Shown: positions 16,024 through 24,992, counted from the stretch's first letter. The stretch is 61,884 nucleotides of DNA from JADLEX01 sp964586775 (GCA_964586775.1 CAZPJD010000089.1:1-61884), one strand, 5' to 3'. Translations and numbers: made by a program. The notes: generated from the letters alone by a model not told the origin.

Positions 16024-17179
16024 CGTCGTCGTCGTCGCCGGTTTTGGTATCAAGATCCTCGTCGTCATCGTCGTCCTCAACGTCGTCGTCATCGAGATCG
16101 TCATCCGCATCGTCATCCGCGCTGTCGTCGTCCTCGATCGTCCAGCTTTCGGGATCGCGTACACAGGCGTCCCAACCGCCGACGGTGAGGCGCGCGTACA
16201 GCATCCCGAGGGCGCGTACGGCGTGCACGGTGGCGAAAAGCGATTCGTCCTTGGCGTAGTTGGGTCCGAACTGATTGCCAAACCAATGTCGGTCCTCGAG
16301 ATGGTCGAGCAGATATCCGGCGGCCCGATCGATCACATCCTCCAGGCGCGGATCGTCGAGTTCGAGCGCCGTCTGAAGCGCGAGGGAAACCGGAACGATC
16401 GCCGAGGGTGTGTCGTCCATCGTGCGCCCCTCGAAAGAACCGTTCTCATCCTGAAACGCGAGCAGCGTCTGCACCATGCGTTCGCGAGCGTCCCCGGGAA
16501 AGTCGTCGCGCAGCCGCGTCAACGCCGAGACCTGATAGGTGTTGTAGAACCGCGTGAAATAGTAATAACGCGCGGGGAGGTAATCATCCGGTGTTCGGGA
16601 CGTGAGCCAGTCGTATGCCGACGACCAGTCGATCGGCAGATCCCGGCATGCGGCCATGAACATCGCGTGACCCGTCAGGCTCGGGTAATCGCGCGGGTCG
16701 AACACTTCGGTTTCCGCGTACCAGTTCCCGGCCTCGAGTTGCCCGCTCACGATCCACGCATCGGTCGTCGGGTGCGGAAGGATCTGTCCCGCGAATGACG
16801 TGATCTCGATATCGCCTTCATCCGGCACATCCACGCCCGCGTAAAAATAATCGCCGTCGGGGTGCCGACGCGTTTCCAGCCATTCGAGCGCATCGGCGAT
16901 TTCGTCGCGATGTCGTTCGGCGTCCCACCCCTGCTCGGACAGCCACAGGAATGCCCAGATCGCGAGCGCGGTATCCCACGCCTGAAAGTCCCGCCATCCG
17001 GCGTAATAGAATCCCTCGCCTTCGTGCCAGGCCTCGTCAACCAGCCAGTCGAGCGCGTCGGGGATCGCCGCCTCGATCGCGGCGACCGTGCCGTCATCGG
17101 AGGCGGACGTCGGCACCGTTGTCGCGGCGATCATCGCGGCGATCAGGATGGACATGAAAGTGGGACGATACGGTGTCAT
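16007..17179 (-). CDS. Secreted alpha/alpha-toroid protein with Asp-rich CGC tail (paralogue)
   Basis: A 390-residue paralogue of the following gene. A signal peptide (residues about 1-27, ending PTSAS) is followed by toroid-like repeats (GFYYAGWRDFQAWDTALAIW, HPDGDYFYAG, NGSFEGRTMDDTPSA). The last 45 residues are an aspartate/glutamate-rich linker ending in DDDACGC. It shares with its partner the segment LRDDFPxxAR and the closing cysteine of a CVR/CVN motif before the linker. Start ATG 17179 carries the basic n-region; a second ATG at 17155 is possible. It heads a five-gene run on the minus strand: toroid, toroid, thiL, SGNH, SGNH. No catalytic motif can be named; a structural or polysaccharide-acting role is possible. 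Confidence 0.85.
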   Translation of the reverse strand: MTPYRPTFMSILIAAMIAATTVPTSASDDGTVAAIEAAIPDALDWLVDEAWHEGEGFYYAGWRDFQAWDTALAIWAFLWLSEQGWDAERHRDEIADALEWLETRRHPDGDYFYAGVDVPDEGDIEITSFAGQILPHPTTDAWIVSGQLEAGNWYAETEVFDPRDYPSLTGHAMFMAACRDLPIDWSSAYDWLTSRTPDDYLPARYYYFTRFYNTYQVSALTRLRDDFPGDARERMVQTLLAFQDENGSFEGRTMDDTPSAIVPVSLALQTALELDDPRLEDVIDRAAGYLLDHLEDRHWFGNQFGPNYAKDESLFATVHAVRALGMLYARLTVGGWDACVRDPESWTIEDDDSADDDADDDLDDDDVEDDDDDEDLDTKTGDDDDDACGC

Positions 17180-17345
17180 CGCTCCCCGCGCCGGTACGTC
17201 GGAGTGGATCGTTGTCGAAGGGGCCATCGTACGAAAGCCGCGGGGTATTGGACAAGGCGCCCCGAAAACGGTCGACGCACACGATCGCGCCCCCGCCCAA
17301 AAAAACTTTGCCGCCTCCGAAGAGGCGGCGGTATTGAGATCGGTG

Positions 17346-17418
17346 TGGAGCTGAACGGGATCGAACCGTCGACCTCCTGAATGCCATTCAGGCGCTCTTC
17401 CAACTGAGCTACAGCCCC
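17346..17418 (-). tRNA. tRNA-Ala (GGC)
   Basis: A 73-nt cloverleaf read on the minus strand, beginning GGGGCTGTAGCTCAGTTGG. The anticodon arm CCTGA-ATGGCAT-TCAGG gives anticodon GGC. The acceptor stem GGGGCTG/CAGCTCC contains the G3:U70 pair that marks alanine tRNAs. The T arm contains GGTTCGATCC. The 3-prime CCA is not encoded (CAC follows the discriminator A). A strong promoter lies just upstream. Confidence 0.97.
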
Positions 17419-17432
17419 CCGAAAACCGGCGC

Positions 17433-17462
17433 GTTATAGCACCGGCTTATTTCGCCCGTCAA
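17433..17462 (-). promoter_or_regulatory. Sigma70 promoter of tRNA-Ala
   Basis: Minus strand TTGACG, 18-base spacer, TATAAC. Five of six bases match in each box. The -10 box ends 14 bases before the tRNA 5-prime end. Confidence 0.75.
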
Positions 17463-17494
17463 CGCAAGCCCGGGCGCGGAATACCCCCTCGCCG

Positions 17495-19471
17495 TCAGTT
17501 CGCCGGCGCACTCGGCTTTTCGTTTTGCGCGATGCGTCCCCAAAACGCCTGATTCTCGACGACGGGGTACTTCTCGCGATACTGCGCCACCCACGCCGAC
17601 AGGAACTCAGCCTGCTTCGCCTGCAGAGCCGCCTGCTTCACCGCGTCTTTTTGCGCCTCGAAATCGGCGCGCGACGCGGCCTGACGCCCCGTCACCTGAA
17701 ACACGATCGCCCCGTCGGAATACGCAAAGGGCTGCGCGGGGAGATCCTGCCCGTCGGGCACGGCGAACGCGGCCTCGGCGAATCCCTGGATCAACCCGAT
17801 CTGCGGGACCGATCGCGCGGACGCGGAGAACTCGCCGGTATCGACGACCGCCGAACCGAGTTCCGCGGCGAGGGCGTCCAGCGTCTTCGCACCGGATTTC
17901 ATTTGCGCGAGCGCGTCGACCGCTTTCGCGGTGGCCATCTCCATCCGCTTCTTTTCGCCGAGCTTTTCGCGCACGCGATCCTTGGCCTCGTCGAACGACG
18001 GCAGGCGCGTCTCGCGGACCTCGGCGAGTTGGAAGATGTACCACTTCGAGAATCCCTCGAAGGGTTTGGAAATTTCGTCCTTCGACATCTCGAAGGCGAG
18101 CTTGGCAATCTGCGGGCCCTTTTCCATGCCGGGGATGCCGGCGTCCGCGGCGAACAGCGGCGTCGAGCCGACCTCGTACTCGTTCTTCGCGGCAAAGTCG
18201 CGGATGTCGCTGCCCGGCGCGATCTGCGCGTATGCCTTTTCGATCGCTTCTTTCTGTTTCGCCTTCGCGTGTTCGAGTTCCAATTCGAAACGGATCTGGT
18301 CCTTGACGTCGTCGAAGGGTTTGGGACCCGGGTCGCGGCTTTCGATGCGTTTCACGATCTCGAACGCGCCGTCGGTCTCGATGACTTCCGAAACCGCGCC
18401 GTCCGTCAGTCCGAACGCCACGGTCACCAGTTCGCGCGGCGCGGCCGTGCGCTCGGCGAAGCCCATGTCGCCGCCCTGGGCCTTGCTCGCGATGTCGTCG
18501 CTCACCTGCGAGACGACCTGCGCGAAGTCCGCGCCCGGCGCGGCGGCCGCCGTGCGGGCCTCGTCGGCCTTCTTGCGGGCCTCGGCCTTTTGCGCTTCGG
18601 TCGCGTTTTCAGCGAACGACACGCGGATGCGGCTGTAACGCACCTGCTCCTTCGCCGAATACTTCTTGGGATCGGCGTCGTACTTCGCGCGCAGCTCGGT
18701 GTCGGTCACGTCGGCGTCGTCGATGAAGGGCTTGAAATCGATGGAAAAGTACGTGAGACGGCGCTGCTCTGGTTCGCGCCAAGACTCGGCATCGGCGTCG
18801 TAGGCCGCCTTGAGTTCATCGTCGCCGATCGAAGCGGCATCGAACGTCAGCTTCGACGATTCGACCTTGACGACCCGCAGCGAGCGCTTTTCACGGTCGC
18901 GGCGGAACTCGGCCCACGCCTCTTCGTCGGTGACGAACACCGAGGCGCGAAGCAGGTTGGAAGCCTTGTCGCCCTGCAGTTCGAACCGGATCGCGTCCTC
19001 GAAATCTTCGAGCGACATGCCGGAACGGCGCAGATAGTTGAGCAGCCGATCCTTGCTGAATTGACCGTTTTCGACGAATCCTCCGGACAGGCGGATGTAG
19101 TCGGCAATCTCCTGCTCGGTGACCGCGAGGCCGAGATCCGCCGCCGAGAGTTGCAGGAGCGTCTGATCGACGAGGCCCGAAAGCACCGAACGCAGGAAGA
19201 ACGGGCTGTTGAAGATTTCGGAATCCGGCGGCAACCCCTGGCTCGTGTACGTCTTCTTGAGGTCTTCGAGCCGTCGCAGAAACGCCTCGCGGGTGATCGG
19301 GCGTTCGCCCACCGTGGCCACACTGTCCGCGTGGTGCGCGCCCGCCGAGGCGCGGTTCGCGCGACTCACGTAAGACATCGCGCCGAAGCCGATCAGGAAC
19401 GACAGGGCGATGGCGCCCAGAAGAATTTTGATGAGTCGGGACCCGGCGTTTCGCCGCAAGAATGCCAGCAT
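17495..19471 (-). CDS. PpiD/SurA-type membrane-anchored peptidyl-prolyl isomerase/chaperone
   Basis: A 658-residue periplasmic folding factor with the layout of PpiD. A short cytoplasmic N-terminus and one membrane helix (residues about 14-34, LIKILLGAIALSFLIGFGAM) come first. A SurA-N-like chaperone domain follows (residues about 55-190), then a parvulin/rotamase domain (about 275-377, with GGDMGFAERTAAPRELVTVAF) and a C-terminal helical domain. These proteins assist folding of outer-membrane and secreted proteins near the Sec translocon, fitting the many exported proteins here. The ATG at 19471 has a GAGGTGG ribosome site; the longer open frame upstream has no fitting sequence. It lies 206 bases downstream of the Wzc-like gene but has its own candidate promoter. 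Confidence 0.9.
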   Translation of the reverse strand: MLAFLRRNAGSRLIKILLGAIALSFLIGFGAMSYVSRANRASAGAHHADSVATVGERPITREAFLRRLEDLKKTYTSQGLPPDSEIFNSPFFLRSVLSGLVDQTLLQLSAADLGLAVTEQEIADYIRLSGGFVENGQFSKDRLLNYLRRSGMSLEDFEDAIRFELQGDKASNLLRASVFVTDEEAWAEFRRDREKRSLRVVKVESSKLTFDAASIGDDELKAAYDADAESWREPEQRRLTYFSIDFKPFIDDADVTDTELRAKYDADPKKYSAKEQVRYSRIRVSFAENATEAQKAEARKKADEARTAAAAPGADFAQVVSQVSDDIASKAQGGDMGFAERTAAPRELVTVAFGLTDGAVSEVIETDGAFEIVKRIESRDPGPKPFDDVKDQIRFELELEHAKAKQKEAIEKAYAQIAPGSDIRDFAAKNEYEVGSTPLFAADAGIPGMEKGPQIAKLAFEMSKDEISKPFEGFSKWYIFQLAEVRETRLPSFDEAKDRVREKLGEKKRMEMATAKAVDALAQMKSGAKTLDALAAELGSAVVDTGEFSASARSVPQIGLIQGFAEAAFAVPDGQDLPAQPFAYSDGAIVFQVTGRQAASRADFEAQKDAVKQAALQAKQAEFLSAWVAQYREKYPVVENQAFWGRIAQNEKPSAPAN

Positions 19472-19534
19472 GGCCACCTCGGTGACGCGATCGGACGATA
19501 AAAAAATACCCCACCACCCCGCTCGGGGCGGCGC

Positions 19535-19563
19535 ATTATGGGTCAGCACCCTCGCAAAAGCAA
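19535..19563 (-). promoter_or_regulatory. Candidate promoter of the PpiD-like gene
   Basis: Minus strand TTGCTT, 17-base spacer, CATAAT. The -10 box matches at 5 of 6 positions, the -35 box at 3. It lies about 65 bases before the start codon. Confidence 0.45.
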
Positions 19564-19677
19564 GGCGGTTCAGGGGCCTGAAAACACTGGCTTTTTCGCC
19601 GAAATCGGGCGGCAAAAATCCGGGGATGCGCCTCTTGAAAAAACGCTCGGCGCGGTCGTCAAAACACGCGCGGCGCG

Positions 19678-22017
19678 TCAGTAGTAGCCGTACCTTCCGC
19701 CTCGGCGCTTGCGCCGTTTTTTCTTCTCGCCGTCGGCGTAGTAGTAATAGTAGTGATACCCGCCGTAGTCGTAACGATAGCCCGTCGAGATGCTGTTGGT
19801 GATGACGCCGAGCAGGTTGGCGTTCACCTTTTCCAGCAGGTCGATCGCCCGATTGACCCCCGCGCCGCGGCTGCGGCCGAGTTCCACCACGAGCAGCGTG
19901 GAGTGAACGAAGCTCGACAGGATCGCCGCGTCAGTCACCGCGACGACCGGCGGCGAATCGAGCAGGATCATGTCGAACTCGCGCCGAAACGTCTCCATCA
20001 GTTCCCGCATGGCGTGCGAGCTGAGCATCTCGGTCGGGTTCGGCGGAATCGGCCCCGACGGCAGCACGAAGAGGTTCTCGGTCTGCGTGGGATGGACGAT
20101 GTCGCGCCAGTCGGCCTCGCCCGAAAGGATCGTCGTGACCCCCGGATCGCGCGCGAGATCGAAAAAGTTGTGCACGTTGGGCTTGCGCAGGTCGCAGTCG
20201 ATGACGATCGTTTTCTTGCCCGTGTTGGCGATCGTGAGCGCGAGGTTCGAGACGATCGTGCTCTTGCCTTCGGACGGCCCCGCCGAGGTGATGAGCAGTT
20301 CGCGGATCGGCACGTCGGGGTTCGCAAAATGGATGTTCGTGCGCAGCGTACGAAACGCCTCGGAGATCGGCGACTTGGGGCTGTGGTGCGTGACGAGGTT
20401 GGCCGACGCCGGCGACGGCTCGCCGCCCTCCAGCGCGCGCTTGTCCGGAATGCGCGGGATCATGCCGTAGATCGGGCGCTTCACGAACCGCTCCACCTCC
20501 TCGGTGCTCTTGAGCGAGTCGTCGATGAACTCCAGAAAGAACGCCACGCCGATCGCGAGCAGGAGCCCCGCGACGAACCCGAGCATGAGGTTGAGGCGCA
20601 CGTTGGGCGAGATCGGCCGCAGCGGCTGCTGCGCCTCGTCGATGATGCGGATATTGCCGATCGTCGCCGCCTCGGTGATGCGCGCCTCTTCGCGTTTTTG
20701 CAGCAGGAACGTGTAGATCTCGCTGTTGACCTCTTTTGCGCGGACGAGTTCGGCCAGCGAGCGCTCCTTGTCGGGCAGCGTCTTCATCTCGTCGGAATAG
20801 CGCTGGAGGATGTCGTCGATCTCGGCCATGCGCGCCTTGATCGTCATGAGCGTCGTCTTGACCACCTCGCGGATCTTGCCGCGCAGCTCGGCGATCTGAT
20901 CGTCGATTTTCTTCACGTCTGGGTGGTCCTCGGTGAAGGTCGCGACCAACTCCTGCCGCTTGCCCTGCAGGTCGGAGAGCGTGAGGGCGAGGTTCGAGAG
21001 CACCGTGTTTTCGCGGTTCACCGAGGGCAGCGAAAAGTCCGACGGTCCCGATTTGTCGAGCGCACCCAGGATCGACGCGTAGTGCCGTTCCTCGATCTCG
21101 AGCTTGCTGCGCTCGCCCGCGAACTCGGCGTAGCTGTGGATCATTGAGGTCGTCTCGTCGGGCAGCGACATGACGTTGTTCTCGGCCTTGAAGTCGCGTA
21201 GGCGCATCTCGCTTTCCTCAAGGCCGGCCTGCAGCGCCTCGCGTTGCGACTCGATGAACTTGAGCGTCTCGCGGGCCTCGGCGGCGTTCTCGTCGATGTT
21301 GCGCTTGCGGTATGTCTCGACGACCGCGTTGACCACATCGCGGGCGATGTCGGGATTCGAGTCCCGGTAGATCACGCGCAGAATATTCGTCTTGTCGCCG
21401 ACCGGGCGCACGTCGGTGTTGCCCTGGATGTTCGCGACCGCTTGCCGAAACATCGGCTGCTGGAAGCGGAACCACACCCCGGGCACCGCGGGTCCGCCGC
21501 CGAGCCGGAACTTCACGTATTCGTCGGGTTTGTCCGCGTTCGCGACGAAGGGCTCATTGATGCGGCCACGGCCCAGTTCGCCGTCCTTGCTCGCGACGGT
21601 GAAATCGCCGCTCTCGTTGTCGAGGGTGAGCGTGAAAACCCGGCCCTTCATGCGGCGACCGACGTCGAGGTCGGAGAACTCGAGACCCACGCCCGCGGGA
21701 AAGCTGATCAGCACCGTGTCGAGCTTGAGCCTGCGCACCACGTCCTCGGCCACCGTGCGGCTCTTGATGATCTCGATCTCTTCGGCGATGGGATTGGTGC
21801 GGTCGAGCTGGACGAGCTCGGACAGGATATTCTTATTCGACGCGTCCTTGATCTGCACGGTGGACGACGCCTCGTAGATCGGCACCGCGAGGAAGGTGTG
21901 GATCGAGACCGAGACGAAGACGGTCAGGAACGCCAGCAAACCGACATAGCGCCGACGCACCAGCACGCGCAGGTAGTCGGTGATGTGAACGTCGTCCTGA
22001 CGGGGGAGCTCGGCCAC
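19678..22017 (-). CDS. Wzc-like polysaccharide co-polymerase/tyrosine autokinase (BY-kinase)
   Basis: A 779-residue inner-membrane protein that in this family controls chain length and export of capsule or exopolysaccharide. It has a Wzz domain with a first membrane helix (residues about 25-50), a long periplasmic coiled coil, a second helix (LNLMLGFVAGLLLAIGVAFF) and a C-terminal BY-kinase. Kinase motifs are the Walker A loop SAGPSEGKST (residues about 577-586), the A-prime motif VIDCDLRKP and the Walker B motif ILLDSPPVVAVTD. The tail is a tyrosine cluster (YRYDYGGYHYYYYY, then RYGYY), the autophosphorylation site. The start is GTG at 22017, 10 bases after the Wza-like stop, so the pair form one operon. 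A CpsB-like phosphatase at 51520 is the likely counter-enzyme. Confidence 0.95.
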   Translation of the reverse strand: MAELPRQDDVHITDYLRVLVRRRYVGLLAFLTVFVSVSIHTFLAVPIYEASSTVQIKDASNKNILSELVQLDRTNPIAEEIEIIKSRTVAEDVVRRLKLDTVLISFPAGVGLEFSDLDVGRRMKGRVFTLTLDNESGDFTVASKDGELGRGRINEPFVANADKPDEYVKFRLGGGPAVPGVWFRFQQPMFRQAVANIQGNTDVRPVGDKTNILRVIYRDSNPDIARDVVNAVVETYRKRNIDENAAEARETLKFIESQREALQAGLEESEMRLRDFKAENNVMSLPDETTSMIHSYAEFAGERSKLEIEERHYASILGALDKSGPSDFSLPSVNRENTVLSNLALTLSDLQGKRQELVATFTEDHPDVKKIDDQIAELRGKIREVVKTTLMTIKARMAEIDDILQRYSDEMKTLPDKERSLAELVRAKEVNSEIYTFLLQKREEARITEAATIGNIRIIDEAQQPLRPISPNVRLNLMLGFVAGLLLAIGVAFFLEFIDDSLKSTEEVERFVKRPIYGMIPRIPDKRALEGGEPSPASANLVTHHSPKSPISEAFRTLRTNIHFANPDVPIRELLITSAGPSEGKSTIVSNLALTIANTGKKTIVIDCDLRKPNVHNFFDLARDPGVTTILSGEADWRDIVHPTQTENLFVLPSGPIPPNPTEMLSSHAMRELMETFRREFDMILLDSPPVVAVTDAAILSSFVHSTLLVVELGRSRGAGVNRAIDLLEKVNANLLGVITNSISTGYRYDYGGYHYYYYYADGEKKKRRKRRGGRYGYY

Positions 22018-22027
22018 GGCGGATCCG

Positions 22028-23083
22028 TCAGCGATTCATCGCGTCGATCGCGGCGGCGTCCACCACGATGCGCGAGAGGTTGGGCAGAATCTGGCCGAGT
22101 ACCCGATCCCACTTGGCGAGACCCGAGGCCGGAACGTACACGATGTCGCCGGGCTCCAGGATCATCAGATCGACGCGCTTTCCCTTGAGCACGTCGTCGT
22201 AGTTCACCTCGATCACGTTCGCCGATCCCAAACCGCCCCGGATGATCTTGATGCCGCGCTTGTACGCCGTGATCTCGTTGAAGCCACCCGCGTCGACGAT
22301 CGCCTGCGCGAGCGTGATGCGACCCGAGCGGATCGGCACGCCCGAGGGGCGAATCACCTCGCCCAGCACGAAGACGCGCGTCGCCTGAATGCTCGGCACG
22401 TAAACCATGTCGCCGTCGGCGAGGGGAATGTTTTGGCCCGTCTGGCCGCGCGTGAACATGCCGACGAAGTCGATCGGCACCACTTGCCCGCCACGCACCA
22501 GATACGCGCCGCCGAGGTTCCCCGCTTCCGTCACCCCGCCCGCGTCGTGGATCGCCTCGAGCAGCGTGGTCGTGCTTTTTACGGGATATGCGCCCGGGTT
22601 GCGGAACTGGCCCGACGCGAAGAACTTCTGGCTGCGGTACTCCTTGACCTCGAGATCCACCTGCGGGTCGCGCAGGTATTTCGCGAGCGCCTGACGCACG
22701 GCATCCTGCGCCTCGGCAACGGATAAATCCGCGACGGGCACGTTGCCCGCGAGCGCGACGTAGAAGGTGCCGTCGTCGCGCACGACACCTTCCTTCGACA
22801 GGTCCTCGCGCTGCCAGACGACGAGACGCAGCACGTCGTCGGGGCCGATCTTGTAGGTGTGGCGGTGGCGCTTGGCTTGCTGCACCAGGGCATCGGCGTT
22901 CTCGGCCAGCTCGGCGTCGGTGGCGACCGGCGGGCCGAGGTCGCCCGGAGAAACGAGCGGCTCGGGCGGTTTTTTCGCGCACGAGACGCACAGGTGCGTC
23001 GCGATGGCGAGAACCACCACGAAACAAATGTCAAATCGGGTCCGCAAAACGCGCGCCGCCCTCTCTCGATTGGGCAAGTACAT
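22028..23083 (-). CDS. Wza-like outer-membrane polysaccharide export lipoprotein
   Basis: A 351-residue predicted outer-membrane lipoprotein. The signal peptide ends in the lipobox LCVSC (Cys35). A polysaccharide-export domain follows (YKIGPDDVLRLVVWQ to DPQVDLEV, residues about 75-150). Two SLBB domains then start near ASGQFRNPGAYP and LGEVIRPSGVP. The C-terminal amphipathic helix (VLGQILPNLSRIVVDAA) corresponds to the Wza helix that lines the outer-membrane pore. It forms the export channel for the polysaccharide handled by the Wzc-like protein encoded 10 bases downstream. No glycosyltransferases are in the window, so the polymer is unknown. ATG 23083 lacks a strong ribosome site. Confidence 0.93.
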   Translation of the reverse strand: MYLPNRERAARVLRTRFDICFVVVLAIATHLCVSCAKKPPEPLVSPGDLGPPVATDAELAENADALVQQAKRHRHTYKIGPDDVLRLVVWQREDLSKEGVVRDDGTFYVALAGNVPVADLSVAEAQDAVRQALAKYLRDPQVDLEVKEYRSQKFFASGQFRNPGAYPVKSTTTLLEAIHDAGGVTEAGNLGGAYLVRGGQVVPIDFVGMFTRGQTGQNIPLADGDMVYVPSIQATRVFVLGEVIRPSGVPIRSGRITLAQAIVDAGGFNEITAYKRGIKIIRGGLGSANVIEVNYDDVLKGKRVDLMILEPGDIVYVPASGLAKWDRVLGQILPNLSRIVVDAAAIDAMNR

Positions 23084-23105
23084 TAGGGGAAACCCCCCGT
23101 GGATA

Positions 23106-23115
23106 CAAGCGCTTG
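23106..23115. promoter_or_regulatory. Small palindrome in the wza/cysK divergent region
   Basis: CAAGCGCTTG is a perfect 10-base palindrome, 23 bases upstream of the Wza-like start codon. It could be an operator; no regulator is known. Confidence 0.25.
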
Positions 23116-23189
23116 CACGGTTTTTCGCTTCGCGGCGACCTTCGCCAGGCTACGGCGCCGGATAAATTCGGGGAGCCCGATTTCGTCCC

Positions 23190-23218
23190 TTGACGTCTTG
23201 GGCGGGCGGATCTAGATT
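23190..23218 (+). promoter_or_regulatory. Sigma70 promoter of cysK
   Basis: TTGACG, a 17-base spacer and TAGATT. The -35 box matches at 5 of 6 positions and the -10 box at 4. The predicted transcript start falls just before a cluster of TGATCG repeats. Confidence 0.65.
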
Positions 23219-23227
23219 TCCATAATC

Positions 23228-23254
23228 TTGATCGACATGATCGAGATTTGATCG
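23228..23254 (+). promoter_or_regulatory. Triple TGATCG repeat, possible cysK operator
   Basis: Three TGATCG copies lie immediately after the cysK promoter, at 23229-23254. The first two form an imperfect dyad, CTnGATC-N5-GATCnAG. The position around the expected transcript start suits a repressor site controlling sulfur assimilation; this is inference. Confidence 0.4.
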
Positions 23255-23326
23255 CCGCCGGGGCTTGGGGCTTGGCGGGACGCGAGTCGAAACAATTTCG
23301 CACACGGGCTCATCGGGAGGTTTTCC

Positions 23327-24286
23327 ATGGCCGCCGTCTATAAGGACAACAGTTTTTCCATTGGGCGCACGCCCATCGTCCAGCTCAACCGCATCACCGA
23401 CGGCGCGAAGGCCCGAGTGCTCGCGAAGATCGAGGGGCGCAATCCGGCTTACTCGGTGAAGTGCCGCATCGGCGCGGCGATGATCTGGGACGCCGAAAAA
23501 AGCGGCGCGCTCAAGCCCGGCATGGAGATTCTCGAAGCGACCAGCGGCAACACCGGCATCGCGCTCGCGTTCGTGGGCGCGTCGCGCGGCTACGGCGTCA
23601 CGCTCACGATGCCCGAGACGATGTCGCTGGAGCGGCGCAAGATCCTCAAGGTCTTCGGTGCGAAGCTCGACCTCACCCCGGGCGCGAAGGGCATGAAGGG
23701 CGCGATCGAGCGCATGAACGAGCTGGTGGCCGAAAACCCGGGCAAGTTCTGGGTGGCGGGGCAGTTCGTGAATCCGGCCAATCCGGCGATCCACGAATCG
23801 ACGACGGGTCCCGAAATCTGGGACGACACGAACGGCGAGATCGACGTGCTCGTGTCGGGCGTCGGCACCGGTGGCACCATCACGGGCGTGTCGCGCTTCA
23901 TCAAGAACACCAAGGGCAAGAAGATCGTCTCGGTCGCCATCGAGCCGGCCGACTCGCCGGTCATCACGCAAAAGCGCGCGGGCGAGGACATCAAGCCCGG
24001 CCCGCACAAGATCCAGGGCATCGGCGCGGGATTCGTTCCCGACGTGCTCGATCTGTCCATGGTGGACCGCGTCGAGACGGTGACGAACGAAGAGGCGATC
24101 CAGTACGCGCGTCGCCTCTCCGCGGAGGAAGGCATCCTCGCGGGCATCTCGTGCGGCGCGGCGGCGGCGGTCGCGATTCGCCTCGCGAAGCAGCCCGAGT
24201 TCGAAGGCAAGACCATCGTGACCGTTCTGCCCGATTCGGGCGAGCGGTATCTGTCCTCCGTCCTGTATGACGGCCTGTTCGAGTAG
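23327..24286 (+). CDS. cysK: Cysteine synthase A (O-acetylserine sulfhydrylase)
   Basis: A 319-residue PLP enzyme that makes L-cysteine from O-acetylserine and sulfide in the cytoplasm. The PLP lysine is Lys45 in NPAYSVKCR. The substrate-binding loop is TSGNTGIALA and the phosphate loop GVGTGGTITG. The wording around Lys45 (SVKCRIGAAMIWDAEK) is the proteobacterial CysK type rather than CysM. The ATG at 23327 has a GGGAGG site. A promoter and a repeated TGATCG element lie upstream, and a 14-bp terminator hairpin lies downstream, so the gene is probably monocistronic. Confidence 0.97.
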   Translation: MAAVYKDNSFSIGRTPIVQLNRITDGAKARVLAKIEGRNPAYSVKCRIGAAMIWDAEKSGALKPGMEILEATSGNTGIALAFVGASRGYGVTLTMPETMSLERRKILKVFGAKLDLTPGAKGMKGAIERMNELVAENPGKFWVAGQFVNPANPAIHESTTGPEIWDDTNGEIDVLVSGVGTGGTITGVSRFIKNTKGKKIVSVAIEPADSPVITQKRAGEDIKPGPHKIQGIGAGFVPDVLDLSMVDRVETVTNEEAIQYARRLSAEEGILAGISCGAAAAVAIRLAKQPEFEGKTIVTVLPDSGERYLSSVLYDGLFE

Positions 24287-24356
24287 CGTCGCGGGACCGA
24301 CCTGTCGCTCGAACGGACCCGACATCCACGTCCCAGACCAACGTTCTCCGAAAAAT

Positions 24357-24394
24357 GCAAACCCGGAAGCCCCGCTTCCGGGTTTGCGTTTTTT
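24357..24394 (+). terminator. Rho-independent terminator of cysK
   Basis: A perfect 14-bp stem, GCAAACCCGGAAGC / GCTTCCGGGTTTGC with a CCC loop, is followed by GTTTTTT. It lies 70 bases after the cysK stop. Confidence 0.95.
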
Positions 24395-24427
24395 CAACCG
24401 AGCGACGGTCGGCAACCCCTTCCCGGC

Positions 24428-24456
24428 TTGCCTCTGCGGATCGATTCGCCTATAAG
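24428..24456 (+). promoter_or_regulatory. Sigma70 promoter of ndk
   Basis: TTGCCT, 17-base spacer, TATAAG. The -10 box matches at 5 of 6 positions. It lies 34 bases before the ATG at 24491. Confidence 0.6.
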
Positions 24457-24490
24457 GCGCGTGCTTATTGAACCCCGATGGGAGGATGTC

Positions 24491-24910
24491 ATGGCCATGG
24501 AACGCACGCTCGGCATCGTGAAGCCGGATGCCGTGAAGAACGACTACGTGGGCAAGATTCTGGCGCACGCCACCGACGCGGGGCTGCGTATCGTGGGGCT
24601 GCGCATGGGCCAGCTCACGGTGGCCGACGCTCGCGCGTTTTACGAGGTCCACAAAGAACGGCCGTTCTACGGCGAGCTCGTCGAGTTCATGTCGGGCGGG
24701 CCGACCGTTGTGGTGGCGTTCGAGGGCGAAAACGCCATCGCGCGCTGGCGCGAGATCATGGGCGCGACCAACCCCGCGCAGGCCGCCGAGGGTACGATCC
24801 GAAAACTTTACGCCGAGTCGCACACGGCGAACGCGGTGCACGGTTCCGACTCGCCCGAGAACGCCGTCCGCGAGATCGCGTTCTTTTTCTCGGCCACCGA
24901 GCTGTTCTGA
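24491..24910 (+). CDS. ndk: Nucleoside diphosphate kinase
   Basis: A 139-residue protein of standard length that balances nucleoside triphosphate pools by transferring phosphate from ATP through a phosphohistidine. The active-site His117 is in ANAVHGSDS. The N-terminal ERTLGIVKPDAV, GLRIVGLRM, ERPFYGELVEFM and REIMGATNP are all family hallmarks. The ATG at 24491 has a GGGAGG site; a longer open frame upstream is not homologous. The gene lies between the cysK terminator and its own GC-rich terminator and is monocistronic. Confidence 0.97.
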   Translation: MAMERTLGIVKPDAVKNDYVGKILAHATDAGLRIVGLRMGQLTVADARAFYEVHKERPFYGELVEFMSGGPTVVVAFEGENAIARWREIMGATNPAQAAEGTIRKLYAESHTANAVHGSDSPENAVREIAFFFSATELF

Positions 24911-24933
24911 GAATCGCCGCTTTCGACGCCCTT

Positions 24934-24960
24934 CTCCCCGCGCGGGAGCGGGGCGTTTTT
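24934..24960 (+). terminator. Rho-independent terminator of ndk
   Basis: A CCCCGC / GCGGGG stem with a six-base loop, followed by CGTTTTTA, begins 24 bases after the ndk stop. Confidence 0.8.
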
Positions 24961-24992
24961 ACGTACGCGCGGCGCGAGCCATCGATTTTTCA

